The notes: generated by a model from the sequence alone, not told the origin. A stretch of DNA of 64,000 nucleotides from Chiridota heheva (GCA_020152595.1 JAIGNY010001633.1:585001-649000), one strand, 5' to 3'. Positions 1-13,050 are shown, numbered from the stretch's first letter. Made by a program: numbers and translations.

Positions 1-32
1 TGATATTACTAACATTTAAAGACGAGAAATAG

Positions 33-285
33 GTTATAGGTATGCCTTGGGCTATAGGTATGCCTTGGGCTGTAGGTATGCCTTGGGCTATAGGTATGCC
101 TTGGGCTGTAGGTATGCCTTGGGCTGTAGGTATGCCTTGGGCTGTAGGTATGCCTTGGGCTGTAGGTATGCCTTGGGCTGTAGGCATGCCTTGGGTTGTC
201 GGTATGCCTTGGGCTGTATGTATGCTTGGGCTGTAGGCATGCCTTGGGCTGTAGGCATGCCTTGGGCTGTAGGTAGGCCTTGGAA
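33..285. repeat. 18-bp minisatellite, about 14 copies
   Basis: Tandem copies of TAGGTATGCCTTGGGCTG with single-base variants (TAGGCATGCC; one unit about a base shorter near 225). The unit is a multiple of three without stops, so several frames stay open on both strands. These open frames are a by-product of the repeat and not genes. Confidence 0.95.
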
Positions 286-329
286 ATAAGTAACTTGTCG
301 AACTGCGATTGTTACCCGGGAATGTAACA

Positions 330-966
330 ATAAACGTGGGAAAGTGTATACCTGTATACGGCCAATCAGCTCATCAGTTCATGCTACACAGACAACTAAT
401 TTGCCATCGATTATATTACAGTTTACTTGACATGATTGACCCTTTGGTCATCAGAGGCACTTCAAGTGACCCAACTGACCAGTCAATGAGGTGTAAAGAA
501 TAATGTAGATGCACCACCCTCTTTTAATTTTTGGAACAAAAGTAAGCCGATAGGTCTTTCAGTGTGTATGGCCCCAAATTATGGAATAATCTCCCTTTCA
601 ATGTTAGGAGCAGCGGTAATTTTGAATCTTTTAAGAAATGTCTTAAGACGCATCTTTTTACTAGAGAATTTATTTTATAATCATTTGAAATGTTATCTTG
701 TTTCAAATTAATTGTACATATACTGTTTCTGAATATTTATTTTGAATATTTTTATACTCTCAGCAATTTCCAGCGTACGAATTTTAACATTTTGAACATT
801 TTGAACTTTTTGATATCTTAAGTATTTTTATATTTTACTAGCCATAGCCATTTTTATCATCATTTTGTCTTTTAGAATTTAATTTGTATGTCATGTGAAG
901 CACATTCGTTACGTTGTATCTATAATGTCTGTATTGCGCTATATAAGTTGTTAATAATAATAATAA
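330..966 (+). mobile_element. 3' end of a CR1/L2-like LINE, 5'-truncated
   Basis: Positions 561-680 read SVYGPKLWNNLPFNVRSSGN followed by FESFKKCLKTHLF and a stop. This is the conserved end of many CR1/L2-type ORF2 proteins (pattern GPKLWNxLPxxIR...FKxxLKTxLF). An AT-rich 3' UTR follows, ending in GCGCTATATAAG and a (TAA)n tail at about 952-966, as expected for target-primed insertion. Upstream to about 330 the sequence looks like more decayed coding DNA with stops. No intact ORF. Confidence 0.75.
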
Positions 967-969
967 GAG

Positions 970-1945
970 AGATTTGGTTGATTTAATCATGGACATGTTA
1001 CTTTAGCTAAAGTAACATATCTCTGCATATCCCTGATTTAGACTTCTTGCTTTGCCACAATGATAGCACTGGCATACTATCATCAATAAATCAGTTTTTA
1101 GCAATGTTTTACGGTTTTCGTTTGAACTGAAACAAGCTAATTGTTGTGTTTAGTTATACAGCCTTGCACTTAGCAGATACTTTGTTTGTTCAATGTGTAT
1201 AGCTATATCCCTGGTTACCCCAGCTATAACACAGCTTGAAAAGAGGCACTTAACCAACATGTTTTAATTTACACCACTATACGACCAAACATTTTAGCTT
1301 GTTATCACCACGAGAACTTCCTTTCAATATTTCCTTTTGACGCATATTTACATATAGCCTTAGTCATTATTAGATATGATAGACGCCCATTGTCAACGTA
1401 TATTTTTGTTCTGATTACCTATCAATTGATAAGTATGATCACTCATGATATCAGCACGGATCAATAGGTTCAATTACTAAAGCTATGGACAGGACAGCCT
1501 GGGGCTTTTGTTTATAAATAATTTTAAACGTAAAATTATTATCGTATTTTGGAGAAGTAATAGATCCAATTTTGTCGCTTTTATTTCCCAGAAAGACTCA
1601 GAAGGATTGGATTGATCTGGACTTCGCGTGCTTTCAAGTTTTACGGATTATTTGATCAGCTTATTGAAACTGTCATTTGAGACGTCTTTTGAATATGTTA
1701 AACTGAGAAAGGAATATTACCGGTAAATCAGTCTATACAATTTCATGATTTTAATTCTTTGTGTATTATCAATAAAACAAAAATCTGATACTTTGTGAAT
1801 TGAATATGTCTGTATGTCAGAAGAGTATATTTAGAGCCCATAAAGCATCATTTTCAATTAGTGAAAGAAATTAAATCAACTTCCAATAGAATTAAGACAG
1901 GGACCTAGGAGACCTCGAATTACTGGGGGCCAAGACTGCAAGATG
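970..1945. other. Unannotated AT-rich intergenic DNA
   Basis: I see no ORF above background, no RNA gene and no recognisable transposon protein. It is probably unique or very old repeat sequence. Confidence 0.6.
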
Positions 1946-1948
1946 ACA

Positions 1949-2069
1949 GCTAATGTGCCTGATACGTACATGCTAATGTGCCTGATACGTACATGCTAAT
2001 GTGCCTGATACGTACATGCTAATGTGCCTGATACGTACATGCTAATGTGCCTGATACGTACATGCTAAG
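1949..2069. repeat. 23-bp tandem repeat, about 5 copies
   Basis: Five near-identical copies of a 23-bp unit containing GCTAATGTGCCTGATACGTA. The lack of divergence suggests recent expansion. Confidence 0.93.
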
Positions 2070-5000
2070 GAACAATGAAATCACACCTCATGAAGGTTCG
2101 CGCCCTTACATCAGTGATGTTCGGTTTTTCCACATGTTAGAACATCGAACTTCTCAAGCCAATCAAAATATTACGCATCTTTGCCCTCGGCCTCTATGCA
2201 TACAGTGTACAATTATACTGTACGTACGGAGTTTATTTCGGGAATGGATTAAGCAGACACAGTGCACATTATTTAAGATCTGTTTAGTGATGGTGCTGCG
2301 AGTAGCAATGTCGTGGATGGCAGGTCACAATATTGGCATGTTAGCGGTTTACTTGGGTAGACTAGCTCAACCACCCTTCCTCCCCCACACACATACAAAC
2401 TTTTTATAGAAAATTCTGGGTGGGTCAAATTATAAGGGATATTTTCGGCATCCTCAAAAAAATTCTAAAATAAACCATAAATGTGAACATTTTTAGCTCA
2501 ACGACGACTACGTCGTTGAGGATATAAAGTGGGGCAAATCTGTAAACTTGTGTCGCCCATGTTTGCAATGTATCTCAGAGAGTTTTGTCCAGCAATTTGT
2601 GAAATTTGGCAGGATTGATGAGCATGAAAATCCACACACAGGGTTATTTAGTTTTTCATTTACTGTTTGCATACCTGAAATGAGGCAATTTTAATTTTCA
2701 TTATTTCACGAATATCTGCAGTCTAAACTGGACAATATGAGCTGATGCGTAAATAATTAGTACCATGAATACAAAGAAATTGATGGAACCAACCAGTCTT
2801 CGTGCATAAGAAATTTGTTACCAACTTATTATGATGTACTTGTCATTTGCAAGAATTACATGGTTACAAGAAACACGGCATATTCCACACACACCCACCC
2901 CGTTGATAATCCGTGCCGCCAAGAGGAGGCCTTGGCCCAGGGAAAATCCAAATGTACATGAGTATAATGTATGATGATCAGGACATCTCAAAAAAGATTA
3001 ATGACCACAAAAAAGAACAGAAAATAAGAAGTAATAGCTACAGGGGCGAAAACCTTCGGCGAAAACCATGCTTTACATTGGCAAAAACGGTATAAATTGG
3101 GCAAAGATTGCCTCAATTCTTTGCCATTAGAATATTTCGAGATATAAGGGACCCCGAATGTTAGTTTTTCCCGGGCCTCGTTATTCTCTCGGCGACCCTC
3201 ATAGGCCTAATAATGATGCATTTTTAATGTGAAAGAATAAAACTGATTTCGGATTAAAAGTGCGTGTGTCGGGGAGGACGAGAAGGAGGGGGGGGGGGGA
3301 CAGTGGCGTAGCCAGCATGAGAAAAGTAAGGTGGTCCGAGAAGGTCCTAGACCTAGAATTTCACACTTGAAGAAACTTGTATCAAATTTTGATTCGTAAT
3401 ATTTTCTACCGAAATAAGGGATTGAAAGTTGAAAAGGCGTGGTCGTGTGTCTTAATGAAATTTGTATGGGAGGCTGTCTTTGCTGTGCGGACCACATGGC
3501 TGTTTCTAAATGCTGATACAAAATAATGTTACGACAATGATTTAGTCCGAAAATATGATAAAGTGTTTGTCATGGATGATTATATATTCATGATATATGC
3601 CAATGGTGTCATCTAAATATATTTTTGAAAGGTTAAAGTGAAATTTAAAAACAATAGGAACAATTTCCGGAATCAAAACTTCTGAAGAAGGACGAGTGGT
3701 CCAGTTTGTTCAGCATAGCTTAGTACAGCTGTACAGTGTACTGTAATATAATACAGTAAATGGTTCAGGCGCTTGTGAATAATTTTCACAAAAATATCTA
3801 CAGCCAAGGAGCTAACTTGTGTGGAAGATCCTCTCTAACACTAGGGTGAAGTTGATATTACTGTGTGATTTACTGTGAATTTTCATGGTGAAATTTGTTT
3901 TCTGATTGAATATAAAGTAAAATACGAAATGATATAACAAAATAGAAAAGACGCATTTCTTGAAACTTTATTTTCCCGATTTCGCACGAGTAGGCCTACT
4001 AGAGGTCACACCTTGATCGAAAATGGTATAGCTTCAGTAGGCCTATTTAAAAGAAAATATGAGAATGGCTGCCAATAATTTGTATTAGTGTTACTCCCCT
4101 CCCCCCTTCCCTCCCTTGGCTGAATTGCCGCCTATGGTTAAAAGACATACATCGGAAAGTCTCTGCATATTCTTTCTAGTAAACACTTATGGCAGTATGA
4201 AAGGTTGTTTGATCTTCAAGTGCTGACAGTTTTATTCATTCCATGTACAGTTCATATCTCGAGCAGGGAAGTCATTAATACATTGGGATGTTTTTTTTAA
4301 ATCTTAAAAATAATATTGATGTTTTCCTGTTGTAAGAGATATTTTCCCCTCACGACCCATTTTTATCTTTTCTCGTTATGTCCCTTTAACCATACAGTTA
4401 TTTATCAGCTTATATCCTAGCAGCATTATTATTCAGTGATTACTCCTCCTAAAGATATACTTATTCATTCATGCAAATTATCTCCTCCTTCACCTATTTC
4501 ATTCCTTATATGGATCATAATGGTACCACTTACAATGAACTTACTATTCAAAGAAACATACTTGTGGTTGACTTATCCTTCACTGACCAGCCAATTCCTC
4601 ACTTTCTCCTTTTGTTAATGTTTTCACTTGCTTTTATAATACACTAATGTTCACTTGGTTTTATATTCTCTTAAGTAAAGTCGCATCTGTTTGTGATTTG
4701 GAGATTTTGAGTTAAAAACATGATTTAAAGTTTTGAATTTAATTTGTGTTTGCTGTTTTTGTTATTAAAGTGTAATATTCCATGTAGCTTCCCACCCTAG
4801 CCTCTATCCTGACAATGTGGAGTTAGAGGGGCTACGCTGGAAGATGCATTCCAAAGTTGCAATGTTTGAAACCTATGAGAAAACATAGGTTGTCGTGCTT
4901 GTGTACTTTATAATGAGTAGGCGTATACAGACAAGTGTTCTTATGTATCCGTAACTCCTTGGCCCATTGTTTTGATCCAGTTGATGTGGGGACTTGCTAT

Positions 5001-5520
5001 TTTTCTCTCTAAATAGCAGGTCTCTGATTTATGGAGCTGTGGGGGGTACGAGATTGGGTGTAAAGTTTGTACTAGGCCTAACCAGGGAATTGCAGTTCCC
5101 TGGCCTAACGTAACATAAATTTCACTGCACGTGTCTATTTAACATACCATAAAAGGCAAGATTGGTCTGGATTTTACGGATAAATTGGAAATCTGTTACT
5201 TAGGTCAGGGTTACCGGTTGCCATATGTAGAAAACTGCCATGGGATATGATATGATATTCATGTTGAATCATGTTAATCATGACGTATCTCATGACGTAT
5301 TATCTTATTATACTCAAATATTATCGTTTATCAAATGTTCAAAGGCTAGTTTGAGGAAAACAACGTATATATTTTTGTGTAATACTTTAACTGGTAATGC
5401 TTTCTTCTGCTTGTTTGTTTGAATTGCAATACAAAATATGCTATAGAGGAGGGAACCTAACATATCGTGAACATTAATATGTAAAAGTTCTAAATTTGGT
5501 AATAATTACAAATATGTGTT
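2070..5520. other. Unannotated intergenic DNA with repeat debris
   Basis: No credible gene; the ORFs here are short and without family signatures. A perfect hairpin is listed at 2497-2520. A G-run followed by CAGTGGCGTAGCCAG (about 3292-3316) looks like the end of a dispersed DNA transposon, but I could not find its partner terminus. Confidence 0.5.
2497..2520. repeat. Perfect 10-bp inverted repeat (hairpin)
   Basis: CTCAACGACG and CGTCGTTGAG are exact reverse complements separated by ACTA. GC-rich arms stand out in AT-rich DNA; probably a piece of a dispersed repeat. Confidence 0.8.
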
Positions 5521-6005
5521 CTTACCATATGTTGTGGTGGAATTGACCTTTGGCCTCGCAAAGACGTCAGTAATCGACAAAGACATAATAGCACCACCCT
5601 TTGGAATACATATTATAATATATACAAAAAGGCTAATAACTTTGTTAGAAGCATAATTTTTCAGACCTCGCTGTGAAGTGATGTATTGCTAATTGTTGCA
5701 ATTTTTTATACTGGATGTTGCAACAACATCTGCTTTTATCTTCTTGTTTGTTTAATGTACTAAGAAAGAGGGTTCTTCATTTTTTGAACATGAATGTGTA
5801 AATGTTTGAAATTTTGTTATGGTAACACAATGTTTTTTCGCATCATATGTTGTGGTTGAATTGAACTTTGCCCTCGCGTAACGTCAGTAATCGACTGAGA
5901 CATGATGATACCACCCATTGGTACACACATTATAATTTATACCAAAAGGCATGTAACTTCTTGTTAGAGGCATAATTTTTCAGACATCGCTATGAAGTGA
6001 AAATC
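5520..6005. repeat. Diverged direct duplication, about 165 bp, offset 318 bp
   Basis: The segment from about 5520 to 5685 (CATATGTTGTGG...AACTTTGTTAGAAGCATAATTTTTCAGAC) recurs from about 5838 to 6002 with scattered substitutions and small indels. Probably two old copies of a dispersed repeat or an old local duplication. Confidence 0.85.
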
Positions 6006-6513
6006 AGGAAACTCTTTAATTTTTATATGTGTGTATTGATTTCAAAAAATATTTTTTTCGGAGAAAGGTACAGAATTTAACATTACACATTGTGATGTGA
6101 AATATAACCTCACTGTTAGACTGCCCTGAATTCATGCCTGGCAGCACCCCACCTAAGAGATATAACACACACTACATGCCGGTAAACTTGCTGAAGAGGA
6201 TGAAAATAAGAAAAGCTGTTGCAACGGCAAAAACAACCACCACCATACGCCACATCCAAGTATCGTTGAGCTTCAACATCATTGATGTTTTGGATATTTT
6301 TTACTTTTGCAGTCAGAAAGATTATTTTTCGGGAACATCGGATCAGAAAATGGTTGTTTTTGTAGCTTGGAAAAAAGTACTGCGATATGATACAGGAATG
6401 AAAAGAGATTTCTTTGCAGAGGTAGACAGTTAGTGTGCTAGCATATGCAGTGCATACGGATATAAATGATATCTGGTAACAGGCTAGCCTACTACATGTC
6501 TTGCTGAAATTGT

Positions 6514-6592
6514 TGATATCGCGATCTAACAGTCTAAGTACTGCTAATCCGTGATATCGAGATCTAACAGTCTAAGTACTGCTAATCTGCTA
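6514..6592. repeat. 38-bp tandem duplication
   Basis: TGATATCGCGATCTAACAGT...CTAATCC is followed directly by a second copy with a few changes; period 38 bp. Confidence 0.9.
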
Positions 6593-6599
6593 AATCTGT

Positions 6600-8240
6600 G
6601 TTACTGTAAGAATTAAAATTGACCAAATCAAAAGCAAAGTTTACAACATTTTAGACATGAAATTGTGAAAAAAAATACAGTCATGGACTGAATTTCAGTA
6701 TATTGTAGTTTATCCACATTGTCCATGCATGAAGGATGGGGCCTTACTAGCATATTATAGGGGCATATGGTTTAGGTAAAACGCCTGTAAGACCCTCAAA
6801 TACCAGAGTTCTATAGTTATTTTCGTGATGGAAATGCAAGCTGCAACTAACATTTTGATTTTAAATGCTACCACTGATCATGGACATATTCAAGTCCTTC
6901 ATCCTTTGCCCTCCTGTCGTACTTTATATGTGTCTGCAATATTACATAAACTTGAAGAGTCCATGTTTGAAGCACATGGAGTGTATAGTTGGCGAATTCC
7001 AGCTTTTACAGTTTTATAAGACTTTTTGGGAGAGAAATTCAGCAGCAGATATCATATTTTGAAATTGAAAAGAGGCAAATGCTTTAAACAAATTTTCAAT
7101 CATTACTATTTTATAATCTCTCCGTTGTCTTTTTAAAAATGCTATGAACATGCTAAAACAATGAAAGAAGCAATAAATGTAATCACAGTTTGGTAAATTT
7201 GACAGCTATTTTTATTCTTAGGCAACAATAAATTTATCTTCTAATTTGAGATGCATTTCAGTATTACCTGATTACAGAACGATTTGGCTATTTTCTTATG
7301 TAAAATTCTTTTGTTTTGAATAATCTATCGTAATTCTACAAAGGTCTAGCAAATTTTGACAAACATTTGTTCAATACCTTCAATCAAATACTATCAAGAA
7401 TAGACATTCCATTCATTTTAATGACTGAGATTATCAAAAGAAATTAAAAGACTTACATAAGAATTTCAAATCATAAACTTAGAATAGACTGATCAAACTT
7501 TGATCAGCCATATAAGTCCAAAATTAAAAGTGCTATTTTTAAAATTCAAAATCTGACCTGTTCAGATTTCATAAGTCAATGTAGAAATTGCATCAATTAA
7601 TCAATGTAGGAATTACATAAATTACGAGAAGCGAAGCGTATCCAGAGTTATATACGATTTTTTCGTGAGAGAAATTCAAGCTGCAAATGACATATTTACC
7701 TCCAAAAAAGAAAAAAAAAGACACATTCTTTAGAGAGGGCACCCAGTCGGTAATTTCATAACTACATGTACATGTTTTTAAAAGCTTTGTTATCATACAT
7801 GTTAGTTTTGGAAATGATTGGGGTTGGGCTGTGTCCCCCAGCATACCCCTTCCCGCTTCAATATAACCCTGGAAATGTACAAATGACAGAAAGAGACCCT
7901 TTTTTTTATCATAACCTTTTGCAAATTTTTGGAGGCATGACCCCTCCCCCTCTGGCTCCTATGCCCCTGAGATTATGTAACTATTTGACTATTGTTACCA
8001 TGAGTATCAAATTTAATTACATTTAAAAGAAATTGTTTTGCATCCCATTATCTCGTGTTGATAGAAACAAGTGGCATAAAGATGTTTTTGAATAGTATGT
8101 TTTTCTACAGTCGGATTACACATTTCATATACAATTAGTCACTTACGTGACTTTCCCGATTTAGATGTAAGTACATTTCCACCTTCATTCAGTATTATTA
8201 TCATTTAATGTGCATTCCAGACAAAAACAAAAACACCGAA
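6600..8240. other. Unannotated intergenic DNA with dispersed-repeat fragments
   Basis: No gene recognised. The motif TTTTCGTGA...CAAGCTGCAA occurs near 6820 and near 7660, so both belong to one dispersed family. The stretch 7490-7620 resembles 14400-14480 and 32560-32650 (shared CAGATTT...CAATATAGAAATTG-like core), marking another interspersed family. Confidence 0.5.
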
Positions 8241-8251
8241 ACAGGTTTAAG

Positions 8252-8442
8252 CAGTGGTGTAGAAGCGGGGGAGAGGGGGCTGCTCACGGAACTGAGAGCG
8301 ATTTTCGAGGGGGCACACCCCCCAAGCTATATTTAATAATCGCTCATTTTGAGCAGATAACGCATTGTTGCATGTCGATTACTTAAAACATTGCGGAGAT
8401 GAGCTAGATCACATTTAGATCACATTTAGCTCTACACCACCG
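8252..8442. mobile_element. hAT-like MITE, 191 bp
   Basis: The left end CAGTGGTGTAGA and right end TCTACACCACCG are inverted repeats with one mismatch. They are flanked by GGTTTAAG (8244-8251) and GGTTAAAG (8443-8450), an 8-bp target duplication with one mismatch, as made by hAT transposases. There is no coding capacity. Superfamily assignment rests only on TSD length and the CAGTGG terminus. Confidence 0.7.
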
Positions 8443-8693
8443 GGTTAAAGGTTAGATCAGGTTAGATCTTGTATTTAGGGGCAGGTTTCATAGAGGGTTT
8501 TTTTATATAATGAACTAAAAGCTCGTTAAGTAAGGCTGGGATTTTGCTTATATGTGTTTATAATTTCTTAAGACTGAATTAAAAAGCAGATAAAAAAAAT
8601 GTATAACTTGTCCCCCTATCAGCCTTTCACGTTTTGTGCTTCATGTTGGTCGTCATATTCGTTAATGAATAGTAAATTCTCAACCCCATACCG

Positions 8694-9118
8694 CAACCAC
8701 GATCCATAGAACACTCCCATAGCCCCAACCACGATCCATAGACCACTTCCACACCCAAACCACGATCCATAGACCACTTCCACACCCCAACCACGATCCA
8801 TAGACCACTATCACACCCCAACCACGATCCATAGACCACTTTCACACCCCAACCACGATCCATATACCACTTCCACACCCCAACCACGATCCATAGACCA
8901 CTTTCACACCCCAACCACGATCCATATACCACTTCCACACCCCAACAACGATCCATAGACCACTTTCACACCCAACCACGATCCATATACCACTTCCCCA
9001 CCCCAACCACGATTCATAGACCACTTCCACACCCCAACCACGATTCATAGACCACTTCCACACCCCAACCACGATTCATAGACCACTACCACACCCCAAC
9101 CACAATCCATAGACCACT
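8694..9118. repeat. 31-bp minisatellite, about 14 copies
   Basis: Unit contains CCACGATCCATAGACCACTT followed by a short CCACACCCCAA segment. 31 is not a multiple of three, so the long minus-strand open frames rotate through all frames because the unit lacks stops. They are not genes. Confidence 0.95.
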
Positions 9119-9119
9119 T

Positions 9120-10020
9120 CTATGACTCAACCCACTTTCAACTATTCAATCTAGAATACAAAATACTCTTTAAAAATGATCCCCGCATTGACATATGTTT
9201 TGCTATATATCCCTACGATATCAGGTTGTATAATATATTCCAAGCAGTGACTATGACTATTGCAACACGCATGAGCCTATTCAAGAAGTACTAAGACGTA
9301 TCGCGTTAGAGAATAATGCGCCCTTCGCATCTGAAAATGTCATCTGAATCCTATTAAGAATTCCTTCATTTCTCACCAGATGAGTAGATGATGAAAAAGC
9401 TATAGTCATTTACATTTGACAATTCATTGTAAATCACCAACGAATCAATTTAGAAATATAGAATGAGATGAAAGTGCTTATTTTGTAAGATGAAATCTAC
9501 AGAAGCGTGAAGAAAATGCAATACTCTTTCAAGATCATAGGTGTGAAATACTATAAATATCGGACCAGGAAGCTGTTACTTTGACAGCTCCCTGATCAGA
9601 CCCTTCCACACTTTGAAGGATATAGAGTGTTGTTCGTTTGTCTGTTCTGGTGGATGTTAAACAGTTAAAGAGAATCGAATGTCTGGAAATGAACAGTAAA
9701 ATTATTAAGTGATCATCCGTTATGCAAATTTTTAGTTCCATTTTAGTAAAGTGAAAAGTAGGCACGTTTGTAGATTTTGTCAAAATGATTAGGTAAATTC
9801 ATCATGCATACTCGTTATCAAAGATGTTCAGTCCTATCACGTGCACAAAAAGTGTGTTGGAATATTCTTGAGACTCAAGACAAATACGCTCTCACTTTTC
9901 GGCCGCCAGCTTTTCTTGCAAAGTTGATCTATCAGGAATCAAACAATTTCTCGGTGACAAATAGAAAAATTGCACTTAAATTAAGTTGCTGTTACTATAA
10001 GCAAAACCTTCAATATCATT
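9120..10020. other. Unannotated intergenic DNA
   Basis: No recognisable gene, RNA or transposon protein. Small inverted motif GGAAGCTGT/ACAGCTCC near 9568-9591. Confidence 0.5.
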
Positions 10021-10215
10021 CTGGGAATTATTTTGATATTGTGGGAAATTTTCTTCATTTTCGGAAAATTACCTTTTTTCCTAAATTGCGAAGAATATTT
10101 GGCCAATTTTCGAGAAAATTTGGCCAGTTGACGGGAAAGTTTGGTCAGGTTTTGGGAAATTGTGGTCAGTTTCCGTGAAATTTTAGACAAAATTCAGGAA
10201 ATTTTGACCGGGAAA
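10020..10215. repeat. Degenerate A/T-rich repeat, block 1
   Basis: Irregular copies of a roughly 20-bp motif of the type GGAAATTTTGGTCAGTTTTC. The same motif family, on the opposite strand, fills 11290-11935, and a further block is at 13445-13690. Confidence 0.7.
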
Positions 10216-11100
10216 ATTATATAATTATCATTTTACAACAGTCTTCAATTTTATGTTAATAATTGATCAGTTTCACTTCCCAACCGGGAAGAAAACATGC
10301 ATCCGGGAAGGTGAAATCCTCTTAGTGGGGCAAGTTTTCCCTCTGCCCACCCCCCGATTCCTGCGCTTCTGCGAGAGTATGTGCAGTGGGAGTAAAACTT
10401 CAACATTTCAAGAACTTAACAATATGCAAGTCATAAGAAAATGAATAAAATCATCATTTTGGTGGGCCCGCCTTCAAATTGAAAGGGACAGAAAGGAACG
10501 GCCCATTTATCAATCTTTTTGGTAGACCAGAATTATGATTGAGGGGCCCGACATGATAGCAAAAGGGAAAGAAATAAAGGGCCAATCCTGGAAATCAAAA
10601 TGGGCTCTAAAAAGTACACGGGCCGTATTTGGTTACTGTCTGCGCCTTTTATATCACTACAAATGTACGAGGCGCTTCGCTGACCTTCAGCTGGCTTCAG
10701 CAGAGTCACCAGGTTTGCTCCGGTGCAGTCGCACCGGCCGCTCTGGCCTAGTTACACCACTGGATATGTGCCCTCCTCTCACGTGAATTCGAACGGAAAA
10801 CGAGGGGGAATATGCATATCTGCATATAGACTCCCCAAGTGCCTCCCTCGTGTCCTATAGAGAACATCCTGTACACGGGGTTGCTGCTGAAAAGTATCAT
10901 AACTATTATCCTTGCAAGGTTTCTCAGGCCTATAGGTTACTTTAAAATTGATCTTGTACCAAGAAAGAATTCTCCAATTACTTTTGCGGACCGGAACAAT
11001 TATGCTCTTTGCTAAAGGTTTTAGTTTGACGATATGGAGCAAGCGATATCTTTTTGAAAATTATTCTTGACTTGTATAACTGCATAACCAGATAACGGGA
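10215..11100. other. Unannotated DNA with possible MITE end
   Basis: GTTACACCACTGG at about 10751-10763 is the reverse complement of a CAGTGGTGTAAC-type transposon terminus; the other end was not identified. No coding evidence. Confidence 0.4.
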
Positions 11101-11104
11101 ACCG

Positions 11105-11212
11105 CGGAGACGGTGGATGGAGTGGAGAGGGTTGGGGTGGGGAGGAAGGGGAGGGGAGGAAGGGGAGGGGGGGGTGGGGAGGGTGGTGGGGGGGGGGGGG
11201 GGAGGGGGAGGG
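11105..11212 (+). repeat. G-rich tract with G-quadruplex potential
   Basis: About 100 bp with almost no C or T and many runs of four or more G, including one run of about 14 G near 11189-11202. The + strand has far more than four G-runs at short spacing. Confidence 0.85.
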
Positions 11213-11289
11213 CTTATTCCCCACTTTTTTGCTGATGTGCAAAATAAAAATGACCTAAAAGGATGTCACCTTCCTGGTTTTGCCGCTTG

Positions 11290-11935
11290 AGAAATTAGTA
11301 ACATAAAATTGACTGAAAATGTTTTTCCGAAAATTGCAAAAGATGAACGAAGTGTCCCTAAAATTGAAAAGCAGTTCCCCGAAATTTTAGGGAAAGTTAC
11401 TTGAAAATGAAAGAAATTTCCCCAAAATTGAATATTTAGCAAAAATGAAGGAAAAAAAACTTATCAACAAATCTTTTCTAAAAATTGATCAAAATTCCTC
11501 ACAATCGAGGAAATTTGCCTGAAATAAAGGAATTTTCCCCAAAACTGTCAAACATTTCACCGAAATTTTAGGGATATGCCCGAAATGAACCAAATTTTCC
11601 AAAAGTTGACAAACATGTCCACAAAGTTGAAAAAAAAATTCCAAAAAGGAACAAAATTTCCCTAAATTGTCAAAGCAATTCACCAAAATATTAAGGGGAG
11701 TTCCCGAAAATGACGAAATTTCTCGAAAATTAGAAAATTGCACAAAAATTAACGAAATTTCCCATAATTGAAGTAAATTGCAACCAAAATGAATTAAATT
11801 TCCCTTAAACTGACATACAATTCACCAAATTTTTTACAGATTAAGGAAAGGGCCCGAATATGAAGAAAATTTGCCGAAAATGAAAAAAATTCTTGAAAAT
11901 TAAAGAAAATTTTCAGAAAACTTCAAAATTTTCAG
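11290..11935. repeat. Degenerate A/T-rich repeat, block 2
   Basis: Some 25-30 diverged copies of a motif like AAATTTCCCGAAAATTGA, spaced about 20-30 bp apart. The C-strand equivalent is seen in blocks 1 and 3. It looks like an old, heavily mutated tandem repeat. Confidence 0.75.
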
Positions 11936-12179
11936 ATTAGCAGCAGAATAAGTGATGGAACTTAATTTGCTAATGTAATTCCCCTATGGCATATGCACGG
12001 CATATGTCAGAAAAGTAGTAAAACAAGGTAATTATCATTACCTCATGATCTTTGTTGAAAAAACAAAACAAAAAAACTTGAATTGCTAAAAACAACAAAA
12101 CAAACGGCACCAACCGTCTTACAGACAGACAGAAGAACATCCACACTAGTCATTTACATAAACAGATAATGAGACAGAC

Positions 12180-12183
<4 letters not shown>

Positions 12184-12257
<74 letters not shown>
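12184..12257. repeat. (TA)n microsatellite, about 37 dinucleotides
   Basis: Uninterrupted alternating T and A, perfectly self-complementary, flanked by further AT-rich sequence. Confidence 0.98.
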
Positions 12258-12265
<8 letters not shown>

Positions 12266-12296
12266 TTATATTATAATTATATGCAAAATATTTTTT

Positions 12297-12785
12297 TGCA
12301 TTATGCAAATTTTGTGATGTATTATAGGACCTTGGTATTTCTAAAGTCTTTGTTTATAAAGGTCTATGGACACGTAATAATTTTTTACCTTGTTTGAACT
12401 GTTGAAAAAGTACTAAAATATTAATTTAATTTTGTTTAAATTTGAAAACAAAACACTTTTACTTTTTAAATTACGACAATTAAAGATTTGTTGAGTTTTT
12501 ATCCATTGTGATATGTGACTGGCGGACAACTCAAAATCTGTATGTAATTCTTTATTATTTTTTCTTAAATCTTAGTCCCTGGAGATGATGGGAAAGTCTT
12601 TTCCTGTTTTAATTTTATTTGAGATATGGGAAAGACTTTTGAAAACTTATGGCCAGAATTTGCTGCTGCACTGCAAAAAGTATAATTAATATGTAAAAAA
12701 CAAAGGATTTCCAAAAGAAATTACCAAGGTCACCTTATATAATACATCAAAAAATGTGCTGGAGTTATGCAAATTGATGCCTGAG
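12297..12785. repeat. Imperfect inverted repeat; dispersed element
   Basis: Sequence at about 12297-12352 (GATGTATTAT...GACCTTGGTATTTC...TCTTTGTTT) recurs inverted at about 12702-12785. A third, diverged copy of the core is at about 32378-32440. Probably a fold-back or MITE family; ends not resolved. Confidence 0.55.
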
Positions 12786-13028
12786 AATTAAAAGCGTTGT
12801 AAAATAGTAACTGTTAACCAATTTTGATGAAGAATTTCGATAATAGGATGGTTTTAATAGACAGATAGATTTGAAAGCAATTTAGCTAATGTTGACTCTA
12901 TACAATTACAAGTCCATAATCTGATAATGTTAAATGTCCCATCATGATTCATAGTGGTGCAGCAAATTCTTCCATGCATCCAATAAATTTCTAACAGGAA
13001 TAGACTTTCCCACATGGGCCTCGGAGTA

Positions 13029-13050
13029 GGGGAGGGGGCGGGGGCGGGGG
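13029..13050 (+). repeat. Compact G-quadruplex motif
   Basis: Four runs of four or five G separated by single bases (GGGGAGGGGGCGGGGGCGGGGG pattern, broken only by A, C, C). This meets the strictest G4 consensus. Confidence 0.85.

Noticed and set aside
9804..10178. 124-aa open frame as a gene
   Set aside because: Its second half is translation of the degenerate A/T-rich repeat (FGQFSRKFGQLTGKFGQ), with no family match.
12184..12257. (TA)n as a functional replication origin or transposon target
   Set aside because: Ordinary dinucleotide microsatellite; nothing else supports a function.
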